In this document: positions 1 through 8,377 of the stretch, in pieces
Numbering within the stretch: the stretch's first letter is position 1
Layout: each line of letters opens with the position of its first letter
From: Rubritepida sp.
GTDB lineage: Bacteria; Pseudomonadota; Alphaproteobacteria; Acetobacterales; Acetobacteraceae
NCBI GenBank assembly: GCA_014376425.1
Contig: JACMRO010000269.1
Coordinates: forward strand, 1 to 14,808
DNA length: 14,808 nt
Direction: 5' to 3'
Program-made: the position numbers and the translations under genes
The notes under the pieces: model-generated
Told to the model about the DNA's origin: nothing
The model's database searches: none
What the model saw: the letters and a program-made list of their open reading frames with translations, nothing else

Positions 1-3000
1 GCGCCGCCCCCGCCTGCTGCCACAGGATGCGGGCGACGCCGACGACGGGCACGCCCGAGGCCAGGATGGCCGGCAGCGCCGCCAGGCACTGCGCGGCCGG
101 CAGCGCCACGGCACCCAGCCGGCGCGACAGCCCGGCGGCGGTGGCCTCGTCGCCCCCCAGCACGCCGGCATCTCCGATGGGGCCCCACTGCACGGCGCAG
201 GCCGGGCGGGCCCGGGCCGCGCGGCGGCGCGCCACCGCCTCCATCGCCGCATTGGCCGCGACGTAGGCAGCCTGACCCGGGCTGCCGACCGGCACGGTGG
301 CGGAGCTGAACAGCAGGAACAGCGTCAGCGGGTCATCCGCCGTCAGCCGGTCCAGATGCTCGGCGATGGTGAGTTTGGCGGCCAGCACCCGGGCGGTGCG
401 GCGCGTATCGAGCCCCGCCGCCGTGCCATCCTCGAACACGGCGGCGGCGTGGGCCACGCCGGTGATCGGGCCCTGCCGGCGGATTTCCGCCAGCGTGGCG
501 GCCAGCGCGGCGGCGTCCGTCGCGTCGCAGGCATGGGCGCGGGCATCGGGGCCGAGCATGGCCAGCGCCGCATCGCCGCCCGGCGTGGCGGGGCCCCGGC
601 GTGGCACCAGCGCCAGGCGGGACACCCCCCGCGCCGCCAGCCAACGTGCCGCCGCCAAGCCGAAACCCTGCATGCCGCCCAGCACCACCACGGTGCCGGC
701 GCCGGGATGCCAGTCGCGCACCGGCGCGGCGGCGACCTGGGCGGGCGGTACGATGACCAGCTTGCCGATCTGGCCACTGGCCTGCAGCGTGCGGAACGCG
801 GCCTCCGCCTCATCCGCCTCCCGCCGCGCGAAGGGCAGCGGCTGGAACAGCCCGTTGCCCAGGCGCTGCGCGATGCTGGCCAGCAGGCGCTGCGCCACCG
901 CGGGGCGGGCGCGCGGCAGCTCATCCACATCCACCGCGAAATAGGTCACGTTGCGGCGCATCGGCCGCAGCGCCACGCGCCGGTTCTCGGCATAGTCGCG
1001 CTTGCCCAGTTCGATGAAGCGGCCGAACGGGCGCATCAGGCCCAGCGTGCGCTCCATGGCCTCGCCGGCGAGCGAGTTCAGGGCCACGTCGACGCCGGCG
1101 ATGCCCGAGGCCCGCAGCCGGTCGGCAAAGCCCGGGTCGCGGCTGTCCAGCACCAGCTCAGCGCCCGCCTCGCGCAGGAAGGCGCGCTTGGCCGTGCTGC
1201 CCGCGGTGGCGACCACGCGGGCGCCGGCGTTCAACGCCACCTGCAGGGCGGCCAGGCCGACGGCGCCGGCACCGCCATGGATCAGCACGACCTCGCCGGG
1301 CTCGATGCGCGCCAGTTCCTCCAGCGCATAGACCGCGGTCATGAAGGCGACCGGCACGGTGGCCGCGGCGGCGGCAGAGAGCGCGGGCGGCCGCGCGGCC
1401 AGCGCGTCGCCCCGCGTCACCACCCGCCCGGCCAGGGCACGCGGGGCGAAGCCGAACACGGCGTCGCCCACCTGCCAGCTGGTGCCGGCGCCGACCGCCT
1501 CGACGATTCCGGCGCATTCGATGCCAAGCCCGGGGCCTGCGAAGCCTGGCAGCAGCGTCTCCTCCGGCAGCAGCCCCTGCGCCCACATCAGGTCGCGGAA
1601 GTTCAGCCCGGCCGCTTCGACCCGGATGGCGACTTCGCCCTCGCCGGGCGCGGGGCTGGCCATCGGCACCCAGTGCAGGCTGGAAAGCTGGCCGGGCTGG
1701 GCGACGGCCAGCATCAGCGGCCCTTCCGGCGCGGTAGCGGCCGGCAGCCCCTGCCGCAGCCGCGGCACCATGCGGCCGGCGGCGCTGACCGCGATCTCGC
1801 TCTCGGGGTGCGTCTCGTGCTGCAGTTCCGCCAGCAGCCGGCGGGCGGCATCCACCACCGGCAGCGCACCCGCCAGGTCGATGCGTCGCGGCTTCAGGCC
1901 GGGCATTTCATTGGCCAGCACACGGGCCATCGCTTGCGCCGCGGCGCTGCCGGGATGCGTCGCAGCACCTCGCGTCACGATGCGCATGCTGCTGACTGCA
2001 CCCTGGGCGCCGGCCGCCAGCCGGGCCAGCTGCGCCAGCGTCGCCGCCACCTCGTTACCAGGAGTTACCCGGGCGACTTCGTCACCCCGGATCAGCAAGG
2101 CGACTTCGTCGCCAGGGGCCAGCAGGGCGATTTCATCGCCCGGGGCCAACAGGGCGATTTCACCGCCCGGGGCCAGCATAACCACCAGGCAGGCGCCCTG
2201 CATGCTGCGGGGGCTGATGGCCGCCGCCTCGGCAAGCGCCCCGCCCAGCACCTCGGCGCCGCGCGCCTGCGCCAGCTGCGCCAGGGCGGTGCGCAGCGGC
2301 ATGGGTGGCGCATCGGCCACCAGCACCAGCCGGCGCGGCAGGGCGGCGGGCAGTACCGAGGGCCCCACGGGTGCGCGGGCGGCCACCACCGCCACCGGCA
2401 TGGGCACGGAGGCGAGCCGGTGCACCGCCACGTCGCACCAGCCGGCCTCCGCCATCTGCTGAGCCAGCTGGGTCTCGTCCGGCGGCGGCAGGGCCTGCCA
2501 CCAGCCGGGGTCCTGGCCCAGGGTGAAGTCCCAGATCGGGCCGGGCAGCGCTTCGGTCAGCAGCAGGGCGCCGCCGGGCAGCAGGGCGTGGCGTAGCGCC
2601 TCGGCCAAAGGCGCGTCGCCGCCATGCACGCCGCGGCGCAGCTTCAGGGCCGGCAGCATGCCTACCACGATGTCGGCAACCAGCGGCGGCGGCTCCGCCC
2701 CCAGCGGGTCCCAGGCCGAGGTGGTGAATTCCAGTTGCTGTCCCAGCCCGGCCGGCGCCAGCGGCGAACGCCCTTCGGGCAGCGAAGCGGCGTGCAGCCG
2801 CGCCGGCCGGCCGGACGCCGCCAACGCGGCCACCAGCAGCCGTGTCAGCGGCCCTGGCCCGGCCGCGACCTCCCGCACCCGCAGCGGCCTGCCGGGGGGC
2901 CAGGCGGCCGCCCAGCGGCGCACCGCGCCGGCCAGCAGCAGTGCCATGCCCTCGAAACTGCGGGCATCGGCCGAGGGCCATGCGGCGGATGCGCGGTTGG

Positions 3001-6000
3001 GCAGGGCGGCGCTTTCCGCGGCATCCGCCAGCCAGGCCAGCTCATGCACCAGGCCCGGCTCCTCAAGCAGCACCTGGCGCCATATCTCGCCCTGCGGCGG
3101 CAGCGCATCCTCGCCCGCCAGCGCCGCCAACGAATCGGTGTATGCGCCGGGCGGCAGCCCTCCCAGCAGCGCGGCGCCGGCCGCCGCCGCGGCATAGCCC
3201 TCCAGCAGCATCGCCGCCTCGGAGAGGTCATGCGCCTGGTCCTCGACCTCCAAGGCCGCAAGGGCGGTCTCCAGGTCGATCGGCGGCGCCGCATCGGCGG
3301 CCGGCGGCATCGGCACCTGCTCCATCCGGAAAATGTCCAGCGCCGGATCGACCCGGCCGGGCAGGCGCAGCTTCTGCACCCAGCAGCCTTCCAGCACCGC
3401 CACGGCCTCGCCCGCGCCGTCGCGCAGCACCAGATCGGCCGCGGCTGAGCGTTCGCCCCGCACCACCAGCGTGATGTCGGCGGTCGCGGCGGGGGGGGCG
3501 CCGCACCGCACCACCAGCCGCGTCGCGCGCACCGGCACGAAGCCATACCCGGCCTCGATCCCTCCATCCTCCAGCAGGCCGATCATCCCCTGCATGGCGC
3601 CGTCCAGCCGCACCGGATGCAGTAGGAAAGCCGCGTCGGGCGGTGCTGTGCCGGGCAGGGTCAGCGTCGCCCGCGCGCGGCCTCCGGCAATCGCCAGCGA
3701 CGCCACCGGCTGGAAGGCCGGGCCGTAATCCAGCCCTGCCGCATGCGCCATGGCGACCAGGTGCGCGGTGTCGATGACCCGCATGGGGGCTAGATTGGGG
3801 GCTAGATCGGCGGCGACGGCCTGTGGCAGCCGCGGCACTTCCCGCACCTGGCCGCGGGCATGCAGCGACCATGGCTCCTCGCTCAGCCGGCGTCGCGATT
3901 CCAGGGTGAACTGCCCGTCCTCATCCAGCCGCGAGCGCATCTCCCGCATTCGCTCCGCTTCCAGCGGCATGGCGCGCAAAATGTGGAATTCGCTGACTTC
4001 CAGCGCCACCGCCTGCCGGTGCCGCGCCTGCCCGGCGGCCAGCGCCATGTCCAGCATGGCCGCTGCCGGCAGCACCGCCTCGCCAGCCAGCCGGTGATCG
4101 GCCAGCCAGGGTTGCAGGGCCAGGTCGATATGCTGCGTCCATTCGCGCGCCTCGGCCGAGCGGCGGTGGCCGAGCAGCGGGTGGTCGGTCGCCTCGCCCG
4201 CCAGCAGCAGCCGTTCTCCGCTGCGTGGCATGCTTGCCAGGGTGCGCTGGAAGGGCGCCCCGGGCAGCCCCTCGCGCGCCGCCGGCCCAGCATATTCGAT
4301 TGCCGCGCGCGGGTCGGCGCCCAGCGCGGTCGCGCGGTCGACCATGACCGGCAGCGGGTCGCCCGGCACGTCGCGCTTCGACAGTGTATGGCTGTAGGCG
4401 GCCTCGCTCCCCGCCGCCCGCAGCCCCTCGCGCAGATAGCTCAGCAGCACCGGGTTGGGGCCGATCTCCAGGAACAACCGGGGCTGAAACTGCGCCGCGC
4501 GGGCCACCGCCGCTTCGAAACGGACCGGTTCGCGCAGGTTGCGCCACCAGTACTCGGCGCGGCAATCGGCCGCGCGCATCACCTCGGCGGTGACGGTGCT
4601 GACCATCGGGATGGCGGGCGCCCGGCCCCGGATGCGCCGCAGCTCCGCCATCAGCCCGGTGCGTACCGGGTCCATGAAGCTGGAGTGGAAGGCGTAGTCG
4701 AGGTCGAGCGGGATGAAGCTCCAGCGCTTTTCGCGGGATGCGGCGTCCAGCCGGGCCAGCGCCGCCGGGGGGCCGGCCACGGTGATCGCGCCGGGTGCGT
4801 TGATCGCCGCGATCTCCAGAGGCGGCTCGCCCGGTGCGCTGCAGGCCGCCAGCACCGGCGCCGCCGCCTCCGCCGCGGCGCCCAGCGCTGCCATGCCGCC
4901 CTGCCCGTGCGTGGCATGTTGGTGCCGGCTGCGCGTAACGATCAGGCGGCAGGCGGCGCCCAGGTCGAGCAGCCCGGCGACATGCGCCGCCGCCACCTCG
5001 CCCACCGAATGGCCCAGCACCAACGCCGGCGTCACGCCATGCCGGGCCAGCGCGGCGACGAGCGCGACCTGCACCGCGAAGAGCAGCGGCTGGGCCGCGT
5101 CGGTCGAGGCCAGGGTGGCGGCGTCCACCCCCTCCGCCAGGCTGCGCGCGACGCTCCAACCCAGCAGGGGGCGCAATTCGGCATCCACGTCCCGGATCGC
5201 GGCGCGGAAGCCCTGGTTGCGGGCCATGGCCGCCTGCGCCATGCCCGGCCACTGCGCGCCGTTGCCGCTGAAGACGAAGGCCACGCCGCGGCCGCGTGGC
5301 GCCTGGCCCGGCGCCAGCCCATCCGCCTCGCCGCTCCGGCGCCATTGGCGAAGCTTCGCCGCCAGCTCGCTACCGGTGGCGCCACGGGCGACGAGGCGGT
5401 GCTGCAGCAGGTCGCGATGCCGCGCCTGGCCGCGCAGCAACGCCGCGGTACGCGGGGCGGGCGCGCCATCCAGCGCATCGCCGAAGCGGTCGGCCAACCC
5501 GGCCAGCGCAGCCTCCGACCGCGCCGACAGCAGCAGCGGCGGCAGCTTGCCGCCCCTGGCTGCCCCCCCGGCCGCCCCCCGGGACCGCACCCGCGCCGGC
5601 GCCGCCAGCAGGATGCCCGCATTGGTCCCGCCGAAGCCGAAGCTGTTGATACCCAGCACCGGGTCCGGCCCCAGCCGCTCCAGCTTCGTCGCCACCCGCA
5701 GGCCCAGCGCCCGAAAGTCGATATTCGGATTGGCGGTCTCGAAATGCAGGCTTGGCGGCACCTGGCCGTGCCGCAGCATCAGCAGCCCCTTGACCAGCCC
5801 GACCAGCCCTGACGCGGCCTCGGTATGGCCGATATTGGTCTTGGCGGAGCCGATCGGCAGCGCGCCGCCGGTACGCCGGCTGCCCACCGCCTCGCCGATC
5901 GCGCTGGCCTCGATCGGGTCGCCGGCTGGGGTGCCGGTGCCATGCGCCTCGAAATAGCCGATACGGTCGGGCGCCACATCCGCGGCCAGCAGCAATGATT

Positions 6001-6868
6001 TCAGCAGGTTGGCCTGGGCCTGCTGGTTAGGCAGCGACAGCCCCACCGTGCGCCCCGCAGCATTGACGCCCGACGCCAGGATGACGCCGTGCACCTCGTC
6101 GCCATCGGCCAGCGCATCGTCCAGCCGCTTGAGCAGCACCACCGCGCCGCCTTCGGCCCGCACATAGCCATCGGCGCGCGCATCGAAGGCGTGGCAGCGG
6201 CCGCTGGGGCTGAGCATCGGAGCTCTGGCGAAGCCACCGAAGGGAAACGGGCTGAGCAGCATGTTCACGCCGCCGACCACCGCGGCCGGGATGCGCCGTA
6301 GCCGCAACGCCTCGGCGGCGTGATGCAGCGCCACCAGCCCCGACGAACATGCCGTGTCGATGGTCTGCGCCGGCCCGCGCAGGTCGAAGATGTTGCTGAC
6401 CCGGTTGGCGACGATGGAGAGCGCCGCGCCGGTCATCATGTAGCGGTCGGCGCCCGGTGGGTCGAACTGCCGCAAATCGCCCCAGTCGGTCGTGCTGGCG
6501 CCCATGTAGACACCCAGATCGCGCCCGGCGACGGTCGATTCAGGCCAACCCGCATGTTCGAGCGCCTGCCGTACCAGCTCCAGGATCAGGCGCTGCTGCG
6601 GGTCCATCTCCGCCGCCTCGCGCGGGGACAGGCCGAAGACCGCGTGATCGAAGCCCAGCACATCGCCCAGCACCCCGGCGGCGAAGGTGTAGGTCTTGCC
6701 CGGCTCCTGCCGGCGCGGGTGCAGCCAGGCGGACTGGTCGAACCGGTCGGCCGGGACCTGGCTGACGGCATCCCGCCCCCCGGCCAGCAGCGACCAGAAG
6801 GCGGCCAGGTCCGGCGCGCCGGGCAGCCGGCAGGCCGCGCCGACCACAGCAATCGGGCTGTCGGGCAC
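1..6868 (-). CDS. Type I polyketide synthase, single highly reducing module KS-AT-DH-(MT)-ER-KR, 3' end outside window
   Basis: Multidomain enzyme that would build a reduced polyketide or fatty-acid-like chain from malonyl-type units. It is one open frame of 2289 codons, with all catalytic residues in the same frame. The GTG start at 6868 has a purine-rich GAGAGGCGGGG upstream; an in-frame TTG at 6886 is the alternative. KS (about 4-430): DTACSSG with Cys174, EAHGTGT with His309, KTNIGH with His348. AT (about 525-800): GHSVGE with Ser621, and YAFH at the specificity site, closest to malonyl-type HAFH. DH (about 900-1180): HRLAGEAVLP with His925, and Asp1089 in DGAMQ. A degenerate methyltransferase-like region (about 1230-1470) and a pseudoKR follow. 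ER (about 1725-2030): NADPH loop HGGAGAVG from His1864. KR (about 2055-2250): Ser2189, Tyr2202, Asn2206. ACP and release domain must lie beyond the left edge. Probably iterative (inference) and co-transcribed with the upstream glycosyltransferase. Confidence 0.93.
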   Translation of the reverse strand, partial: MPDSPIAVVGAACRLPGAPDLAAFWSLLAGGRDAVSQVPADRFDQSAWLHPRRQEPGKTYTFAAGVLGDVLGFDHAVFGLSPREAAEMDPQQRLILELVRQALEHAGWPESTVAGRDLGVYMGASTTDWGDLRQFDPPGADRYMMTGAALSIVANRVSNIFDLRGPAQTIDTACSSGLVALHHAAEALRLRRIPAAVVGGVNMLLSPFPFGGFARAPMLSPSGRCHAFDARADGYVRAEGGAVVLLKRLDDALADGDEVHGVILASGVNAAGRTVGLSLPNQQAQANLLKSLLLAADVAPDRIGYFEAHGTGTPAGDPIEASAIGEAVGSRRTGGALPIGSAKTNIGHTEAASGLVGLVKGLLMLRHGQVPPSLHFETANPNIDFRALGLRVATKLERLGPDPVLGINSFGFGGTNAGILLAAPARVRSRGAAGGAARGGKLPPLLLSARSEAALAGLADRFGDALDGAPAPRTAALLRGQARHRDLLQHRLVARGATGSELAAKLRQWRRSGEADGLAPGQAPRGRGVAFVFSGNGAQWPGMAQAAMARNQGFRAAIRDVDAELRPLLGWSVARSLAEGVDAATLASTDAAQPLLFAVQVALVAALARHGVTPALVLGHSVGEVAAAHVAGLLDLGAACRLIVTRSRHQHATHGQGGMAALGAAAEAAAPVLAACSAPGEPPLEIAAINAPGAITVAGPPAALARLDAASREKRWSFIPLDLDYAFHSSFMDPVRTGLMAELRRIRGRAPAIPMVSTVTAEVMRAADCRAEYWWRNLREPVRFEAAVARAAQFQPRLFLEIGPNPVLLSYLREGLRAAGSEAAYSHTLSKRDVPGDPLPVMVDRATALGADPRAAIEYAGPAAREGLPGAPFQRTLASMPRSGERLLLAGEATDHPLLGHRRSAEAREWTQHIDLALQPWLADHRLAGEAVLPAAAMLDMALAAGQARHRQAVALEVSEFHILRAMPLEAERMREMRSRLDEDGQFTLESRRRLSEEPWSLHARGQVREVPRLPQAVAADLAPNLAPMRVIDTAHLVAMAHAAGLDYGPAFQPVASLAIAGGRARATLTLPGTAPPDAAFLLHPVRLDGAMQGMIGLLEDGGIEAGYGFVPVRATRLVVRCGAPPAATADITLVVRGERSAAADLVLRDGAGEAVAVLEGCWVQKLRLPGRVDPALDIFRMEQVPMPPAADAAPPIDLETALAALEVEDQAHDLSEAAMLLEGYAAAAAGAALLGGLPPGAYTDSLAALAGEDALPPQGEIWRQVLLEEPGLVHELAWLADAAESAALPNRASAAWPSADARSFEGMALLLAGAVRRWAAAWPPGRPLRVREVAAGPGPLTRLLVAALAASGRPARLHAASLPEGRSPLAPAGLGQQLEFTTSAWDPLGAEPPPLVADIVVGMLPALKLRRGVHGGDAPLAEALRHALLPGGALLLTEALPGPIWDFTLGQDPGWWQALPPPDETQLAQQMAEAGWCDVAVHRLASVPMPVAVVAARAPVGPSVLPAALPRRLVLVADAPPMPLRTALAQLAQARGAEVLGGALAEAAAISPRSMQGACLVVMLAPGGEIALLAPGDEIALLAPGDEVALLIRGDEVARVTPGNEVAATLAQLARLAAGAQGAVSSMRIVTRGAATHPGSAAAQAMARVLANEMPGLKPRRIDLAGALPVVDAARRLLAELQHETHPESEIAVSAAGRMVPRLRQGLPAATAPEGPLMLAVAQPGQLSSLHWVPMASPAPGEGEVAIRVEAAGLNFRDLMWAQGLLPEETLLPGFAGPGLGIECAGIVEAVGAGTSWQVGDAVFGFAPRALAGRVVTRGDALAARPPALSAAAAATVPVAFMTAVYALEELARIEPGEVVLIHGGAGAVGLAALQVALNAGARVVATAGSTAKRAFLREAGAELVLDSRDPGFADRLRASGIAGVDVALNSLAGEAMERTLGLMRPFGRFIELGKRDYAENRRVALRPMRRNVTYFAVDVDELPRARPAVAQRLLASIAQRLGNGLFQPLPFARREADEAEAAFRTLQASGQIGKLVIVPPAQVAAAPVRDWHPGAGTVVVLGGMQGFGLAAARWLAARGVSRLALVPRRGPATPGGDAALAMLGPDARAHACDATDAAALAATLAEIRRQGPITGVAHAAAVFEDGTAAGLDTRRTARVLAAKLTIAEHLDRLTADDPLTLFLLFSSATVPVGSPGQAAYVAANAAMEAVARRRAARARPACAVQWGPIGDAGVLGGDEATAAGLSRRLGAVALPAAQCLAALPAILASGVPVVGVARILWQQAGAA
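2047..2181 (-). repeat. Five-unit 27-bp tandem repeat inside the PKS (9-residue units)
   Basis: Five consecutive 27-bp units lie at 2047-2073, 2074-2100, 2101-2127, 2128-2154 and 2155-2181. Read on the minus strand they encode nine-residue units of the type LLAPGDEIA (PKS residues about 1563-1607). The reading frame is preserved. The array sits in the pseudoKR structural region between the methyltransferase-like region and the ER, just before the stretch MARVLANEMPGLKPRRIDLA that marks the end of that region. Units are more alike toward the 2181 end and more diverged toward 2047. Confidence 0.9.
3784..3807 (-). repeat. Perfect 12-bp tandem duplication inside the PKS DH domain
   Basis: Two identical copies of TGGGGGCTAGAT lie at 3784-3795 and 3796-3807. 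On the minus strand they give the in-frame peptide LAPNLAPM between the two halves of the DH domain. It is a small slippage-type insertion in a probable surface loop and does not touch His925 or Asp1089. Confidence 0.8.
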
Positions 6869-6938
6869 GGGCGCCCCGCCTCTCAAGGTGCGGCGCCCGT
6901 CGGCGGGCGTGGCGGGGAGGAGGCTGGCATACGGACGT

Positions 6939-8312
6939 TCATCGCACGCCCGGTTGGGCTGCTGCAACCGCAGGTGGCAGGGCGATGCCCTCAGGCAGCG
7001 CCGCGCCGCCGCGGTGATGGAACCGCCCGCGGGGCTCGGCCGCGAGCCGTCCCAGCAGCCGGCCGGTGATGGCGAAATGGTCGCTCCATTCCGGTCGCGC
7101 CCATTGCGACAGGCGGCGGAGCTGCGCCGCCCGCGCCCGGCTGCCATCGGACGCGTAGTCGAGCACCGCGCGGCGCCAGCCCGCGCCGTCCAGCGGATGC
7201 AGGTGCTCGGGCACTCCGGCGCCGACTTCGACCAGGGCGGGGATGTCGGAGCAGATCGCCGGGACGCCCAGGCTCAGCGCCTCGACCAGCGGAATGCCGT
7301 AGCCCTCGGCGAAACTGGGAAACAGCAGCGCCCTGGCACCCGACAGCACGGAGGCGATGACGCCGTCCCCCACCATGCCGCGCTCCTCCACCAGCTGGCC
7401 GAAACCGCCGCAGCGGTCGAGCATGCGGAACACCGGCTCGTTCTCCCAGCCGCGCCGTCCCAGGATGACCAGGCGCGGAGCGCCCGGCCCGATGGTCTGC
7501 GCCATGTCGCGCCACACCGAGAGCATCATCAGGTGGTTTTTACGGGGCTCGATGGTGCCGAGCATGACGAAATAGGGTGTCTCGGGGCGGGGGGCGGGGG
7601 GAATGCTGTCGGCCGGCGGCAGATCGAAGCCCAGCGGAGCCACCTGGATGCGCGGCGGCGGCGAGCCCAGCGCCATCAGGTGGTGGGTGAGCGCAGCACC
7701 GGTGGCCGCGCTGTTGACCAGCACCGCATCCGCCAGGGCGGCGGTGACCTGCATGCGCCGGAGATGCGCCAGGCTCTGCCGGGGCCGGTTGTATTCGGGG
7801 TGACTGATCGGGATCAGGTCATGGATCAGGGGTACGAAGCGGGCTCCCGCATCCTGCAGCGCCCGAATCGGCGCCGCCCGCTCCAGCGACTTGTGCGACA
7901 CCAGCAGGAAGACGCTGCCTGGCCGTTCACGGATACGGGCCAGCAGCGCCGACTGGCCGATGCCGCTGGCCAACCGGGCATGTAACGCCACCGCCTGCAA
8001 CCGGGCGGCGCGGTGCGACGGGCCGCCCAATACACCCTCGGCCAGCGCTCCGCCCAGCGCATCCAGCAGCGCCAGCGCGGCCGGCCGCGGCACCAGGGCA
8101 AAGCCGCCCCACGGGCTGAGCGCCACGAAGCTGCAACCATGGTCCGGAGCGGCGCGCCAGTGTCGCGCATGTGCGAATTCGACCCGGTCTATCCCGGACG
8201 GATAGCCGCGGAAGGCGGAGGACAGCAGGCGCGAGATATCGAGCACCACGTGCAGTTCAACCGCGGGATTTCGACCGTCCGGAAGGGGGTGGCTCATGGT
8301 GCGACGCACCAT
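6939..8312 (-). CDS. GT4-family (GT-B fold) glycosyltransferase
   Basis: A 457-residue retaining glycosyltransferase that would transfer a sugar from a nucleotide-sugar donor, probably at the cytoplasmic side of the membrane. The N-terminal half carries the pattern DISRLLSSAFRGYPSGIDRVE, typical of GT4 enzymes in polysaccharide and glycolipid clusters. The C-terminal donor domain has LGTIEPRKNH (Rossmann start with the phosphate-binding Arg/Lys), then AEGYGIPLVEALSLGVP with the EX7E motif (Glu336, Glu344). Length is normal for the family. No signal peptide or clear membrane segment is visible. Start: ATG 8312; an in-frame ATG at 8297 is equally possible, and neither has a strong ribosome site. 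Its stop lies 70 bases before the PKS start, same strand, so the two probably share a transcript. Acceptor and sugar cannot be told from sequence; a polyketide or lipid acceptor is inferred from context only. Confidence 0.88.
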   Translation of the reverse strand: MVRRTMSHPLPDGRNPAVELHVVLDISRLLSSAFRGYPSGIDRVEFAHARHWRAAPDHGCSFVALSPWGGFALVPRPAALALLDALGGALAEGVLGGPSHRAARLQAVALHARLASGIGQSALLARIRERPGSVFLLVSHKSLERAAPIRALQDAGARFVPLIHDLIPISHPEYNRPRQSLAHLRRMQVTAALADAVLVNSAATGAALTHHLMALGSPPPRIQVAPLGFDLPPADSIPPAPRPETPYFVMLGTIEPRKNHLMMLSVWRDMAQTIGPGAPRLVILGRRGWENEPVFRMLDRCGGFGQLVEERGMVGDGVIASVLSGARALLFPSFAEGYGIPLVEALSLGVPAICSDIPALVEVGAGVPEHLHPLDGAGWRRAVLDYASDGSRARAAQLRRLSQWARPEWSDHFAITGRLLGRLAAEPRGRFHHRGGAALPEGIALPPAVAAAQPGVR

Positions 8313-8324
8313 AGCACGCTGGAG

Positions 8325-8330
8325 TTGACA
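8325..8330 (+). promoter_or_regulatory. Possible -35 element (TTGACA) for the thioesterase gene
   Basis: TTGACA matches the housekeeping -35 consensus exactly and lies in the 65-base gap between the divergent glycosyltransferase and thioesterase starts. No good -10 hexamer is seen at the expected distance, so this is only a candidate. The same gap must also hold the promoter of the glycosyltransferase-PKS unit. Confidence 0.25.
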
Positions 8331-8377
8331 ATGCCCCTACGCGGCCCAGCCTGCCGCCGCACAGCAAGGACCCCACC

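Noticed and set aside
27..944. Small plus-strand open frames at the left edge
   Set aside because: They overlap the KR domain on the other strand and are Ala/Ser/Arg-rich without a ribosome site or known motif.
356..2596. 746-codon open frame on the plus strand
   Set aside because: It is antisense to PKS domains with clear catalytic motifs. Its product is Gln/Arg/His/Gly-rich without any domain, as expected for the complement of a high-GC gene with few stop codons.
3921..5345. 474-codon minus-strand open frame within the PKS
   Set aside because: It is in a different frame from the PKS. The frame starting at 6868 carries the AT GHSVG and DH HxxxGxxxxP motifs, so this one is spurious.
3860..5812. 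650-codon open frame on the plus strand
   Set aside because: It is antisense to the KS-AT-DH part of the PKS and is low-complexity with no recognisable fold; a GC-driven shadow.
1..6868. Possible frameshift splitting the PKS into several genes
   Set aside because: Cys174, His309, His348, Ser621, His925, Asp1089, His1864, Ser2189 and Tyr2202 all fall in the same codon phase, so the gene is continuous in the visible part.
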